From Natranaeroarchaeum aerophilus (GTDB taxonomy: Archaea; Halobacteriota; Halobacteria; Halobacteriales; Natronoarchaeaceae): a stretch of DNA of 64,000 nucleotides. The stretch lies in the NCBI RefSeq assembly GCF_023638055.1, contig NZ_JAKRVY010000011.1:1-64000 (forward strand). Reading direction: 5' to 3'. The position numbers were made by a program, and so were the translations under genes. Positions 8,842 through 18,039 of this stretch are shown here, one piece after another. Within the stretch, counting starts at the first letter, position 1. Every line of letters starts with the position of its first letter. The notes below the pieces were generated by a model. It did not search any database and had not been told where the DNA came from. It saw nothing but the letters and a program-made list of their open reading frames with translations.

Positions 8842-8883
8842 TTAACCAACAGTCTGGGAGTATGTTCCAGGTTCGTTGGTTAA
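8842..8883. repeat. TTAACCAAC/GTTGGTTAA inverted repeat, copy A
   Basis: Perfect 9-bp arms at 8842-8850 and 8875-8883 separated by 24 nt. It lies 19 nt after the zinc-ribbon gene and 35 nt before the next start. One of six copies in the window. Confidence 0.85.
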
Positions 8884-8918
8884 AGCCGCGAGCTCCTGCA
8901 AGCCCGACGCCAGTCTTG

Positions 8919-9149
8919 ATGGAGAGTCTTTCCCCGCCAGCGAGCGGTGAGGCGCTTCCGATGGAGCAAGAGTTCAAACAAGGGTACCGGATGCATCGTA
9001 TACTCAGCAATCTCAACCGACTCGACGTCGACCGATTAGACGACGCGGATCGAGGGCGAGTCGAGACCGCGAGAGACCTTCTGGAAGAGGTGAGCCTTCT
9101 CACGCGGCCGGGCGACGGAGCCGGGGCGGACGCCCATGCAGACTCCTAA
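8919..9149 (+). CDS. Small acidic helical protein, unknown
   Basis: A 76-residue protein (MESLSPPASGEALPMEQEFK) whose second half is a plausible helical pair: HRILSNLNRLDVDRLDDADR followed by ARDLLEEVSLL. It begins 35 nt after inverted repeat A. An in-frame ATG at 8862 lies inside the repeat and would give 95 residues with an unlikely start. No family is recognised. Its end overlaps a doubtful small frame at 9136. Confidence 0.55.
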   Translation: MESLSPPASGEALPMEQEFKQGYRMHRILSNLNRLDVDRLDDADRGRVETARDLLEEVSLLTRPGDGAGADAHADS

Positions 9150-9351
9150 CTGGAGTCGCCCGCCACGTCTCGGGAGTCACCTCTCGCGTCGGTTTATCGC
9201 CCCCGACAAGGGTACGGGGGCGACCCCGCGAAGTCCAGACATGGCGACACGGCAAGCTGCGACGACATCAACCGGCGTGATCACGACCGAGTATGAGACG
9301 GCAGGTTTGGACACGACGGGCACTGTCGTGGGTGATTCACCGTTTTCGTAG
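9136..9351 (+). CDS. Possible small protein, low confidence
   Basis: A 71-codon frame overlapping the end of the preceding gene by 14 nt. The second half (TAGLDTTGTVVGDSPFS, residues 55-71) reads as natural haloarchaeal text, while the first half is basic and poor. It ends 15 nt inside the 3' end of the convergent HhH gene. It could be the tail of a lost plasmid gene. Confidence 0.3.
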   Translation: MQTPNWSRPPRLGSHLSRRFIAPDKGTGATPRSPDMATRQAATTSTGVITTEYETAGLDTTGTVVGDSPFS

Positions 9352-10203
9352 GTCTCCCAACTTCTTCGCGACATACACCCGTCCACCATCCTCCCAGTAC
9401 TTGTTCAGAAGCCAGAGTGGTTTGTCTACTTGAACAGGAACGAGCTCGTTTCGCTGACAGAGTAACTGCCAGAAGGTTCGGAGCGTCTCCTTGTCATCAG
9501 CGTCGTACTGACTGAACTGCTTGCCGTTCGAGTGCAGTCGGTTCGTCATGCCCACGATATGGAAGTCGACCGGGATATGGACCTCCTCGATTCGTCGAAG
9601 TTCGTGGACCTCTTCATGCATCAGCCGGAGCCAGAGCGGTCTGATCTTTTCACCACCAAGTGCAGGAAAATCGTTAGATTGTACTGCCTTCTCGATCGCG
9701 GGTGCATCGTAACTAGGATCATCGACGGTATCAGACTCGATCATCGGAGCCTCCAGTAGATTTCGAGGATCGCCGTCCCACTTCGTACCAAGGGTTTGAG
9801 CGTTGCGATACCACCAGTCGGGATCGCGGTGATCCATGAGCTCAAGGGAGCCGAACAGCTCCACGAGTTCGTCCTTTCGATCCTCGTCGACGAGTTTCTC
9901 CGGGAGAAACGTCCATCGGTGCTGCTTCCAGAGATTCGCACAGATTCGCCAGAGTCCATTCGGACCGTCCGTCTTCTTGCTGTCTTGGGTGCCGTCGTGG
10001 ATATGATTCGTGACGCAGGTGAACGTCAGAAAGAGCGCGAGATCCCGACCTTGGAGCTGCAGGTCCTCGAGGATCACGTATTCCGGAAGTACGTGGGTCG
10101 AGAAGAACTCTGCACCTGCATTGTAGTCTTCCATGATTTCCGGGAGGAGAAAGTCGAGTTCCGAAGGATCCTCAATCATAGCTCTAGCTGTGAGATCTAG
10201 CAC
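9337..10203 (-). CDS. HhH-GPD-like protein (DNA glycosylase fold)
   Basis: About 280 residues. The centre has the signature of the helix-hairpin-helix GPD superfamily: FPALGGEKIRPLWLRLMHEE near residues 180-200, then EEVHIPVDFHIVGMTNRL, where the Asp of VDFH sits at the catalytic Asp position of OGG1/EndoIII enzymes. Upstream, LWRICANLWKQHRW and DPDWWYRNAQTLG are typical glycosylase-core helices. No iron-sulphur cluster cysteines follow. The start is GTG at 10203 or ATG at 10179. It follows the DUF1998 helicase on the same strand after 223 nt, so the two may act together on damaged or foreign DNA. Substrate unknown. Confidence 0.6.
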   Translation of the reverse strand: MLDLTARAMIEDPSELDFLLPEIMEDYNAGAEFFSTHVLPEYVILEDLQLQGRDLALFLTFTCVTNHIHDGTQDSKKTDGPNGLWRICANLWKQHRWTFLPEKLVDEDRKDELVELFGSLELMDHRDPDWWYRNAQTLGTKWDGDPRNLLEAPMIESDTVDDPSYDAPAIEKAVQSNDFPALGGEKIRPLWLRLMHEEVHELRRIEEVHIPVDFHIVGMTNRLHSNGKQFSQYDADDKETLRTFWQLLCQRNELVPVQVDKPLWLLNKYWEDGGRVYVAKKLGDLRKR

Positions 10204-10426
10204 CTTTGACGTTGCGCCGAATCATCCGCCGATAGCATTCAGAACTGATCTCGGAGACTTTCTGCCGTAACTATCCAATGCGCCTCGATCGGATCGGTCT
10301 CGACTTCGGTCCCCTTGTGGAGTGCGTCGTGTTCGTCGAGCCTCGCGAGACTGAACAAGTGTTCGGAATCGCGGTTGTTTCGATGTGTCTGGAGCCTCAA
10401 TCAGAGATTCGTACTCTGTCAGACTT

Positions 10427-12943
10427 TCATTGTGCTTGGAACTCCGCTCGACTCGCCGTAAGCAACACCTCACCGAGCTGTTTATTCAAATGACGGTTCG
10501 CGTTCCCACAATGAGGAGAATGAATACAGGAGGGACACCCTTCTTCACAGTTGCATTGTGTTACAAGCGATCGCGTTTCCTCGAGCAAAGAGTGCAAGCT
10601 CTCGAACGCTGCCCGGCAATACCCAGCGCCCCCTTCGAACCCATCATGAATGAAGATCGTTCCGCCGGTCGTTTGTGAGTGTCGTTCGATCGAGAGACCC
10701 CCAATATCCGCGCGGTCGCACAATACTTCTCGCGGAAATAAGGAGATCATCGCATGTTCGGCTGCGTGAAGGGCGTTCCCCCACCCTTCCGCATCAGTCG
10801 CTTTTTTACGAACGGCGGCCTCTAACCGGTTCGGGAACTCCAAGACGAGTCCAGTTGTCGTATATTCCGCCGGTGGGAGAGGCTCGTCGATCGGTCGTTC
10901 GACTGGGTTATCATCTTTTAGATTGTCGTGGTAGAGGTAGCTCTCAACTTGCTCGGTGACGGCCACCTTTGCAAGCGTTTTTTTGACATCAATCCCGTTC
11001 CAATTGACCGTTCCTCGTTTTATTGAATCTTTAATAAGGATCTCTTTGTCAGTGATCGCCTCAGTGTACGCCTGCGTCTGTTCGGACTCTAACCGTGCCT
11101 CGCCGTTTTGCACATCAAAATCGGTTACCTTGTACGTACGTTTCTGGTGGGTGTAAAGCGCACCAGGATGAGCGTCTCGCATCGCCGACTGGTACTGCAA
11201 TTCCCCAATGGTGTCATCGTTCAATCGATCCTGAAGAGTTATTTGTTGGCCTTTGATGCCACGGATATCCGTGTTCAGTTGGGGATCGTCCTCGTTAGTA
11301 CCCCAGAGGATCCGTTCGCGTTCATCGACAGATTGAATTCGACCGTTCTCTTTTAGTTGACGAATGACCGATGGGAATAGTTCTCCAAAGTGCTTTTTAT
11401 CATCCGGTTCGAGCCACCAGTCATCGGCCGCAGAGACCACGTGGTCGGGGAGAATCGCCTCGTTCTCTGGGTTTACTATTGCTGCCTCGACATCACCGTC
11501 AAACAGTTGGTCAGGATCACGCATTACATACTGGTCGAGAGGATCGTCCCCACCGACGAGAATAATTAAAGAGTCATCATCACCACGGCCCGCACGTCCA
11601 GCTCGTTGAAACGTTGACATTCGCGTTCCCGGATACCCATCTAGAATAACGACATCCAGTGTGCCAATGTCGATGCCTAATTCCATCGCTTCTGTAGACC
11701 ACACTCCGCGAGCATCACCGTTCCGAAGCGCTTCCTCTAGTTCGATACGAGGGTCATTGTCGAGTGCACCATGGTATGCATGAATGCGCTCTGCGAGATC
11801 ATCGCGATTACGACCACGGAGCAGGCGGTCTGATCGTTCGGCATACTGTGCGGCTCCTTGCCGGGAACGAGTAAATACAATTGTTTGGTATCCACGTTGG
11901 ACTAGATCAGCAAAAAGACGGACGGATTCTTGATGATGTGACCGTCGTTCCCCACCCTGGACGGTATCACGGTGTGGTATCGCCCGGGGCTGGGAGCTGT
12001 CATTGTCCGTGTCCGGCGCTACCGGCGCGCCAGGGTTATTCCCAACCGGAGCTCTTTGGTCGGCACTGTTCGATTCCTGAGATTCAATCTCGCTCGACTG
12101 ATCTCCATCGGATGTATCCTCCGACTTCAGTGGCGGATTCCATAGCAACCAGTGTTCATCACCTGTCAGTGACGCATCCTCGTCAATGAGCGTAAACGAT
12201 TCCGAGGGTTGGTCGGTGATCGTCGACGCATGTTCGACCGGGTTTCCTATTGTCGCTGAGCAACAGATGTACGACGGATCCGCGTTCAGTCGCTCGCACA
12301 GCCGGTTCAGGCGCCGAAAGACAAGTGAGATATGACTCCCGAAGTGGCCTCTGTTCATATGGACCTCGTCAATGATAATCGTGCCAAGTTGGCGGAACAG
12401 CCATTCCCAATTTCGACTCGAGTTCCCATAGGGGACGACCGAGAGATGGATTTGATCGATGGTCGTGAGGACGATGTCGGGCTGTTTCTCTCGTTTTAAT
12501 TGTTCTTTTTCAGCCTCCTTTGTTTGTCCCGTTTGAACACCAACGTCGATGTCGTACCCGAGGTCATCAGCATAGTCTTGAAAAGTCTTAGCCTGATCGT
12601 TGATCAGGGCCCGATATGGTGCGATATAGAGCGTCTTTTCGTTTTGTTCTACCGCTCGCTCCAGCGCCGGTATTAGATAGGTTAGAGACTTACCAGACGC
12701 TGTGGGCGTCGCAACGACTGTGTTCTCTCCGTCTCGAACAGCTTTGATCGCTTGTACCTGGTGGTCGTACAACTGATCAATACCACGACGATCTAAAGCT
12801 GCATTCACAGCCGGCAGCATATCCAACGATGATGTCGATGCAGACTGTCCAGATAGTGTCCGATGATCGGTGATCTGTCCGTTGTAATAATCCCGATCTT
12901 GCAACCATGACACGGTCTCGGGAATGGAGGGACGCTCGGTCAT
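10427..12943 (-). CDS. DUF1998 DEAD/DEAH helicase (Hrq1/MrfA-like)
   Basis: An 838-residue superfamily 2 helicase. The core has Walker A TPTASGKS and the DEVH box IIIDEVHMNRG, SAT (CCSATIGN), and motifs V/VI EAMELGIDIG and QRAGRAGR. The C-terminal DUF1998 domain ends in a four-cysteine zinc site CNCEEGCPSCIHSPHCG. This layout is that of Hrq1 and bacterial MrfA (YprA), which repair interstrand crosslinks with the nuclease MrfB. An acidic low-complexity insert lies at about residues 275-330. The only MrfB-like sequence in the window is the truncated gene at 49673-50146. The ATG at 12941-12943 follows AT-rich promoter sequence. Confidence 0.9.
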   Translation of the reverse strand: MTERPSIPETVSWLQDRDYYNGQITDHRTLSGQSASTSSLDMLPAVNAALDRRGIDQLYDHQVQAIKAVRDGENTVVATPTASGKSLTYLIPALERAVEQNEKTLYIAPYRALINDQAKTFQDYADDLGYDIDVGVQTGQTKEAEKEQLKREKQPDIVLTTIDQIHLSVVPYGNSSRNWEWLFRQLGTIIIDEVHMNRGHFGSHISLVFRRLNRLCERLNADPSYICCSATIGNPVEHASTITDQPSESFTLIDEDASLTGDEHWLLWNPPLKSEDTSDGDQSSEIESQESNSADQRAPVGNNPGAPVAPDTDNDSSQPRAIPHRDTVQGGERRSHHQESVRLFADLVQRGYQTIVFTRSRQGAAQYAERSDRLLRGRNRDDLAERIHAYHGALDNDPRIELEEALRNGDARGVWSTEAMELGIDIGTLDVVILDGYPGTRMSTFQRAGRAGRGDDDSLIILVGGDDPLDQYVMRDPDQLFDGDVEAAIVNPENEAILPDHVVSAADDWWLEPDDKKHFGELFPSVIRQLKENGRIQSVDERERILWGTNEDDPQLNTDIRGIKGQQITLQDRLNDDTIGELQYQSAMRDAHPGALYTHQKRTYKVTDFDVQNGEARLESEQTQAYTEAITDKEILIKDSIKRGTVNWNGIDVKKTLAKVAVTEQVESYLYHDNLKDDNPVERPIDEPLPPAEYTTTGLVLEFPNRLEAAVRKKATDAEGWGNALHAAEHAMISLFPREVLCDRADIGGLSIERHSQTTGGTIFIHDGFEGGAGYCRAAFESLHSLLEETRSLVTQCNCEEGCPSCIHSPHCGNANRHLNKQLGEVLLTASRAEFQAQ

Positions 12944-13227
12944 TGTTTAAAGAATATTGTCGGGGTATTTGAATGTTTGTCACGACACTATTAGGTCCAG
13001 TTGGGGACTCGGGTTTTTTGTAAATTTATTATACATATTATGTGTTTGCTAAATTAATCATTATTGCTTAATACGAGGAGAGAAATGAGGATCGAATCCT
13101 CGTCTTCAAGAATTACACTATTGAGAGTCCCTGTATACCTCTCTGATCACGGATTTCAGGAAGCAGCCGTTGGACACTATTCTCATTCCGCGCCACATCG
13201 AACTATCAGAGCTTCGTACCACGAGCT

Positions 13228-13469
13228 GATGCCGACAACGGCTATCCGGTCTGTTCGCGGGGGTACGAGACGAAGGACGGGACCTCGTTCCATGACGAAT
13301 TCCGGAAGCGGCCCGCTCCGGACCTCAACTGCCCGGAGTGTCCGAACGACGACGTCCGCTTCGGCGAGAAGGCAGCAGACTGAGCGACGGTTCAGCGTGG
13401 TACGACTGCCCTGACTATGGGTACGAAGCCCTCACGCCTTGCCGACGGCTCCGAACGGTGAGCGGGTAA
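13228..13469 (+). pseudogene. Small zinc-ribbon gene, frameshifted
   Basis: The first part reads DADNGYPVCSRGYETKDGTS, then DLNCPECPNDDVRFGEKAAD and meets TGA at 13381-13383. The continuation LSDGSAWYDCPDYGYEALTP lies in another frame. One inserted base near 13380 would restore it. A Cys to Tyr change (CPDYGY for the expected CPxCGY) would also damage the zinc site. No start codon is obvious upstream, so the 5' end may be lost. The 284 nt between this and the helicase gene are AT-rich and carry nothing recognised. Confidence 0.6.
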
Positions 13470-13537
13470 ATCCGCACTGAGCGTTGTTTTTTGTCGGGCA
13501 CAAAGGGGTGACCCGGTACGGCCGGGGTGGTCAACTA

Positions 13538-13933
13538 ATGAGTCTCGTAGTACTTGATCGATACAGTGACGAATTGTTCGAGTTCCTCTGATGCCCCGTC
13601 TGCGGGCAGGAGGTATTCACCCACATTCCCTTCGAGGGAGTGTTCTGCAAGAACTGTAACACACAGGTCGTCCTCCAAGAGTCCCGAGAGACACGCGGCT
13701 ACGAGGAGGCCGCCCTCGCCTGCTTTGACACGGACGTGACGTGGAACCTTCACGTCGACGAGAAGCTGCGTCGCGACCTGCCTGACGGCTCGGCACGGGC
13801 GAAAATCCTCGGCGCGCCGGGAGACTATGAGGTCGACTGGTGGAGTCCGAAGCCGGATGAGGACTGGGAGCCGGTCGAGCGCGGCGAGTTCGACGACGTC
13901 GAAGAGCCAGACGAGGTGTCACATCTCGCGTAG
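13538..13933 (+). pseudogene. Zinc-ribbon protein gene with an in-frame TGA
   Basis: The frame opens at ATG 13538 (MSLVVLDRYSDELFEFL), hits TGA at 13589-13591 and continues unbroken as CPVCGQEVFTHIPFEGVFCK and NCNTQVVLQ to a stop at 13931-13933. In related haloarchaeal plasmid proteins this position is Trp, so a single TGG to TGA change explains the stop. The Cys4 site CPVC...CKNC is intact. The acidic tail (EDWEPVERGEFDDVEEPDEV) is normal. A shortened product from ATG 13640 would lack the first CPVC pair. Treated as a recent nonsense pseudogene; sequencing error is possible. Confidence 0.65.
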
Positions 13934-14028
13934 TCGGCTGTCGAATCCTTCAAGAAACCACTGGTAATCGAGTGTTTCTCTGAATAATCACACTCAACTT
14001 TATCATCGTCTGTTGTCTCCTCTCGACA

Positions 14029-15423
14029 ATGTCGGATAGACAATCGAAAGAGGAAATCTGGGATGAGTGGGTGCGGAGGACAGTTCTCCCAGATATCCAG
14101 TCGGATGCGTCCCCTGATCCAGTGTCAATAGTAGATGCAAGCAGTTCGGAACTATCGATGACCGACGAGTACGATGCGTATCGGCTGGGTCGGGGGCGTG
14201 GTGACTATCTGTATCTGTTGTACCTCCTTGATGAACCCGCAGACGGACCCTCCGACGTGATTCCGGTGTACATCGGCGAAACGAGCAATGTCGCGAGTCG
14301 ACTGATGGACCACTTCAAAAAGCTCCGAGACGCCCTCCCCATTTCGGAGTGGAAAGACGATGGGTCGTGGGGCAGCTACGGGAAGTACGACCACATCGCG
14401 ACCGTCTATGAAAAATCGGCGTCACAACTCTACGCGTGGGTAGTCAACGTCGACGATCTGGAGGCAGGTCCGTACGGATATCCGACGTACCGACACGAAC
14501 TCGAGGGGAAGCTGGTCGGGCTCGTTCACTCGCTTCCCCGGTTCGACCGCGTCTTCGCCAACCGCGACTTTGTACCAAATCGCGTTTCTCACGAGATGGC
14601 GCAAGTGGGTCCAGAATGGGTTGATAAGGACCACAATTCGTTGAACGAGGAAGCAGCGCGTCTCGCTGAGCACCCCGTTGAGAAGTCGACCGCACAGAGT
14701 AAGACCGAACTGTGGTACGAGTGGGTAGAAAAAACCATTTGTCGAGACATCACCGACCGCGAAGAGTCAGATCCGATACCGCTTTTTGAGACTGACGAAG
14801 ACCTCGTTGTTGAGACGAAGACGCTTGGCTCCTCGACAGTACTCAAGCGAAGTGATGCCATTGACGAACGGATCCGGCAGGAGGGAAAACAATGTGTCCA
14901 CACGAACGGCGTGAAAGATGGAGAAAGTGGATTGCCCTACGTCCTGTTCCAACTCGCTTCTGAGAACCCGTCCCCGACGGAGGTTATACCACGATATATC
15001 GGAAAAGGTGAGGCCTACGGAAAAAAGAACGAACTAAGTGCAAACTTCGAGGAGATAGCGAAAGATCGGAGTGGGACACGGAGTTTCGCTCGTTGGGGCG
15101 ACGGAAGTTACTGGCACGTAGGTGAACTCTCGGAGACTGTCTTCGGCGAGGAATCGAAGAAACTCAGTTGGGCGAGCGAACTCTTCAAAGAGGGGACGCG
15201 CCATCTCAAACAACAGACGTACCTATGGATCCGCGCGTGGGACCCGGAAACGTATCCAGGGCCGTACGGCTATCCAGCGTATCTTGCAGAAGTTGAGCCG
15301 CTACTGGTCGGGCTCGCATACGAGGCGTGGCCCGATTACCTTCTTAACCACAACGAAGTCCCGAGTGACGCACCGGCAAACAGCCGCGAGTTCGAATTTC
15401 GACCTGTCGAGGAGGATCACTGA
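14029..15423 (+). CDS. Tandem GIY-YIG-like nuclease-fold protein
   Basis: A 464-residue protein made of two homologous halves. Each starts with K.E.W.EWV...I..DI, carries a GIY-YIG-like pair, and closes with a GPYGYP.Y..E.E..LVGL segment. In the first half the pair is YLYLLYLL (60-67) and PVYIGETSNVASRLMDHF (80-97). In the second it is YVLFQL (from 304) and PRYIGKGEAYGKKNELSANF (from about 322). The basic and acidic residues expected of an active GIY-YIG site are only partly clear, mainly in half one (R91, and E117 or later). A TATA box at about 13995-14005 fits a near-leaderless ATG at 14029. Possibly a defence or homing-type nuclease; the exact family is not recognised. Confidence 0.55.
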   Translation: MSDRQSKEEIWDEWVRRTVLPDIQSDASPDPVSIVDASSSELSMTDEYDAYRLGRGRGDYLYLLYLLDEPADGPSDVIPVYIGETSNVASRLMDHFKKLRDALPISEWKDDGSWGSYGKYDHIATVYEKSASQLYAWVVNVDDLEAGPYGYPTYRHELEGKLVGLVHSLPRFDRVFANRDFVPNRVSHEMAQVGPEWVDKDHNSLNEEAARLAEHPVEKSTAQSKTELWYEWVEKTICRDITDREESDPIPLFETDEDLVVETKTLGSSTVLKRSDAIDERIRQEGKQCVHTNGVKDGESGLPYVLFQLASENPSPTEVIPRYIGKGEAYGKKNELSANFEEIAKDRSGTRSFARWGDGSYWHVGELSETVFGEESKKLSWASELFKEGTRHLKQQTYLWIRAWDPETYPGPYGYPAYLAEVEPLLVGLAYEAWPDYLLNHNEVPSDAPANSREFEFRPVEEDH

Positions 15424-15494
15424 ACGGCTTCCCCGGATCCTGTGGCAAATTCACGTGCGCAACGACAAAGGTAGTGGTTCCAGTAGTCCCGAGT

Positions 15495-15635
15495 ATGTCC
15501 ACAGATACGGATCGCGACAACGGCAGGTTCGAAGAGAAGGTCCCAGACAACGACATTCTGTTGGTCTTCGAGCGTGTGAGTTGGCAGTTCCACGGGCCGC
15601 TGGAGAACGCACTCACAAACCTCGTTGCCGAATAA
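15495..15635 (+). CDS. 46-residue protein, probable HTH regulator fragment
   Basis: A complete small frame, MSTDTDRDNGRFEEKVPDND then ILLVFERVSW, ending at TAA 15633. The opening resembles the N-terminus of haloarchaeal winged-helix regulators (F..KVPD..IL.VFER), but the recognition helix is absent. It may be a truncated gene rather than a working one. Confidence 0.4.
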   Translation: MSTDTDRDNGRFEEKVPDNDILLVFERVSWQFHGPLENALTNLVAE

Positions 15636-15696
15636 CGGCACTGTCAACCTAAATCCAGAAACCTATTTATAGCTACGGGGTTTAGAGTATACACAG

Positions 15697-16647
15697 ATGC
15701 TCACCAAGGTCGGACTCGCCGTCATTGACGTATTGAGCACCGGCCGTGAGGCGACGACAGCGGAGCTCGCGACAGAAACCGAGTATTCGCAGGCACACCT
15801 CTACGATGTCCTCGATGAGTTGCTGGAAGCAGGCCTCCTCGTCGAAGTCCGTGGGCCCAATAACCTGCGCCGCGTCTCAGTTACGGACCATCCGGTCGTT
15901 GAAGCGTATCGGAGTCTCCGATCAGAACTCGGCCACGTCGAGTGGGCAGATCTCCTTTCGCCGGCCCTCCTCCGAGTGTGCTGGTATCTTGACGAGCCCC
16001 GCCGAGTATCCGAGATCGCGGAGCGACTCGGAGTCACTCGGCAAGGCGTTCACAAGGCGCTATCTCCACTCAAGCATCGAGCGATGCTGTCCCCTTCGGG
16101 TCCGGAGTACGCGTTGACCGATGGCCTCTCCCCCCTGCTGGCGTTCGCCCGTGCTGTCGTGCGTCACGAACACCGGTCGCGAGTCCGAGCGGTTGCTCCG
16201 AGTGCGACCGTCGAGTGGTGCGACCCGAAACGGGCGCTCGTCCGTGTCCAGACAGCCGAGGATACGGACGCATTACAGACCGCACCCGACTGGCAACCTA
16301 CCGGACTCGGTCGATTTGAAGCGTACGGACTGCAGTTCTTCCTCGCAGGGGAACCCGCGTTCTGGTATGCGCCAGACGAGGAACTCACGCCGACCGACGT
16401 GGTGTGCCACACGCTCGTCCTCGATAGCGGCTCCCGCCGCGTCAGCTATGCGATGCTCTTGATAGAGCAGCTGGATATCGATCAGGAAACGCTGATAGAG
16501 ACGGCAACGTGGTACAATCTGGAATCCACGGTGGGCGCACTGTACCGGCCACTCCGAGGGGATTTCAATGCGTCGGATGACTCCCCTGTCGTGCTCCCGA
16601 GTGAAGCAGAATTCACGGCACTCAAAGAGCAATACGGAGTCTCATGA
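15697..16647 (+). CDS. Two-HTH regulator, putative antitoxin of a nucleotidyltransferase pair
   Basis: A 316-residue protein with two winged helices, at residues 5-60 (TTAELATETEYSQAHLYDVL) and 85-130 (RVSEIAERLGVTRQGVHKAL), then an effector-like domain containing TGLGRFEAYGLQFFLAGEP. A TATA box at 15662-15672 places transcription start next to the ATG. The stop overlaps the start of the nucleotidyltransferase gene (ATGA at 16644), so the two are coupled, in the antitoxin-then-toxin order of AbiEi/AbiEii-type systems. A clear paralogue at 45205-46131 shares the architecture and the GLGRF...LQFLL motif but lacks a partner. Confidence 0.75.
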   Translation: MLTKVGLAVIDVLSTGREATTAELATETEYSQAHLYDVLDELLEAGLLVEVRGPNNLRRVSVTDHPVVEAYRSLRSELGHVEWADLLSPALLRVCWYLDEPRRVSEIAERLGVTRQGVHKALSPLKHRAMLSPSGPEYALTDGLSPLLAFARAVVRHEHRSRVRAVAPSATVEWCDPKRALVRVQTAEDTDALQTAPDWQPTGLGRFEAYGLQFFLAGEPAFWYAPDEELTPTDVVCHTLVLDSGSRRVSYAMLLIEQLDIDQETLIETATWYNLESTVGALYRPLRGDFNASDDSPVVLPSEAEFTALKEQYGVS

Positions 16648-17513
16648 CGATCTTCAGGGGTAGCGAGGCGATCAAAGCGTTTCTCGACGAGTTCGACAGT
16701 TGGCTCTCGGAGTCCGTGACGGTGTATCTCCTCGGAGGCTCTGCGATGACGGTTCAGGGGTTGAAAGATCAGACCGAGGATATCGACCTAGCGCTGGGTG
16801 TGGTATCTGAATTTGAGCACGTCTACCAGACGCTCACAGCGCAGGGATTCACGGTCGTCGACGAGCCAACCGAGTCGTTCGAGGGCGTCGGGAGAACTGT
16901 CGAGTTACATGACAACGAGCGCGGCATCCAGGTCGATCTCTTCGAACGGCAAGTTGTCGGGAAAGTGTGGATCACCGATCGGATGCATGACCGAGCCGAA
17001 GAGTTCTGGACCGGGCGTTGCGTAACCGCATTCATCCTCTCGGATGAGGATATGTTCCTGCTGAAAGCAGTTTCTGGCGGTGATCTAGCGAGTGGCCGGC
17101 GACGCGACATTGAGGATATGCGGATGTACGCCCAGCGTGGCCTGGACTATGAGGTGATTCTGACCGAGATCGACCAACAGCGACCGTTCAACACCGGCAC
17201 GACCGAAGCACGACAGATTCGTGACCGCTCACACCCGCTGTTCGCAATCGAGATTACGGTGAACTCCCTATCAGGGCTGCCCGCCACGTTTACGTCCCAT
17301 ATCGAGGAGTTCGCGACAGTGTTTGAAGTTGAATATACTGTGTTAGGAGCTGTCGACGATGGCATCAACAACGTCGAAGCGATCCGAGAGCGAGTTCTCT
17401 CGAATGTGCGAGCGTTTTCCGGCGATCAAAAAGACGCCATTGACGATGCGATTGATCGACTGGTGGGCAAACAGATCCTCGAACGCGACGGGGACACAAT
17501 CCGACTCCACTGA
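16644..17513 (+). CDS. Nucleotidyltransferase-fold protein (DUF6036-like), putative toxin
   Basis: A 289-residue protein with the minimal nucleotidyltransferase signature: YLLGGSAMTVQGLKDQTEDI then DLALG, giving the G-G/S and D-x-D elements at residues 30-52. A later acidic strand (IQVDLFERQVV) could supply the third carboxylate. The pattern FILSDEDMFLLKAVSGGDLA followed by GRRRDIEDM is typical of DUF6036/AbiEii relatives. The C-terminal 90 residues (INNVEAIRERVLSNVRAFSG) form a separate helical domain. Toxins of this fold transfer nucleotides to tRNA or protein targets in other systems; target unknown here. Both signature Asp residues are present, unlike in the AbiEii copy at 26431. Confidence 0.75.
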   Translation: MTIFRGSEAIKAFLDEFDSWLSESVTVYLLGGSAMTVQGLKDQTEDIDLALGVVSEFEHVYQTLTAQGFTVVDEPTESFEGVGRTVELHDNERGIQVDLFERQVVGKVWITDRMHDRAEEFWTGRCVTAFILSDEDMFLLKAVSGGDLASGRRRDIEDMRMYAQRGLDYEVILTEIDQQRPFNTGTTEARQIRDRSHPLFAIEITVNSLSGLPATFTSHIEEFATVFEVEYTVLGAVDDGINNVEAIRERVLSNVRAFSGDQKDAIDDAIDRLVGKQILERDGDTIRLH

Positions 17514-17690
17514 GCGAACCTTCTGTGAGAAGCCCCTACACCGGCAGTCGGAGCTCTAACGGTGTCTACAGCGATCACTTGCGATTTTCGTGATACAGAC
17601 GTTTCACAGCATGTGGGCACAACAGCGAGGGCGACGGTGATGAGTCGTCTGTTCTGTCTTTCTCGCCCTCGAGAGGTGGAGGCTACAGAG

Positions 17691-17912
17691 ATGGAGCAGT
17701 CTACGATTAGCGACAGAAGTGACGACGAGTTCCCGCCCAAGAAGCGTCTGGAAGCACCGAACACGCGCCTGATCAAGGCCGGGATCGCGACGATTTCCGA
17801 TATGGAGACACTTCGGGAGTGTGTTGCCTACGAGAACACCCACCAGAACCGAACACAGATTCTGCGCCATCTCAAGTGGAAAGCTGAAGAGCTGCGCGAG
17901 GAAGAGAAGTAA
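17691..17912 (+). CDS. Small conserved-looking haloarchaeal protein
   Basis: A 73-residue protein (MEQSTISDRSDDEFPPKKRL) with a compact helical second half, IATISDMETLRECVAYENTH then NRTQILRHLKWKAEELREEE. The ATG at 17691 is chosen over the in-frame ATG at 17562, because the stretch before it is basic and does not look like haloarchaeal protein. Inverted repeat B begins 9 nt after the stop. Function unknown. Confidence 0.6.
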   Translation: MEQSTISDRSDDEFPPKKRLEAPNTRLIKAGIATISDMETLRECVAYENTHQNRTQILRHLKWKAEELREEEK

Positions 17913-17921
17913 GCAGCTCCT

Positions 17922-17961
17922 TTAACCAACAATCAGCGAACGATTTCCTATTGTTGGTTAA
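17922..17961. repeat. TTAACCAAC/GTTGGTTAA inverted repeat, copy B
   Basis: The arms extend to a perfect 12 bp here (TTAACCAACAAT at 17922-17933, ATTGTTGGTTAA at 17950-17961), 9 nt after one gene and 78 nt before the next. A run of eight T follows at about 17979-17986, so it could also act in termination. Confidence 0.85.
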
Positions 17962-18039
17962 CTAGATGCAGTCGGAGTTTTTTTTGCCCCAAAGAGGGTG
18001 AGGGCTCCATTAAGAGTCCTCGTTCAGAGGTGACTTCCA

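Noticed and set aside
8842-8883. Repeat A as a CRISPR or integron attC-like array unit
   Set aside because: The copies are kilobases apart, the spacers are not of acquired type and no cas or integrase gene is present. A recombination role remains only a hypothesis.
13589-13591. TGA in the zinc-ribbon gene as selenocysteine
   Set aside because: The position is Trp in the family, and haloarchaea are not known to insert selenocysteine. Nonsense mutation or error is simpler.
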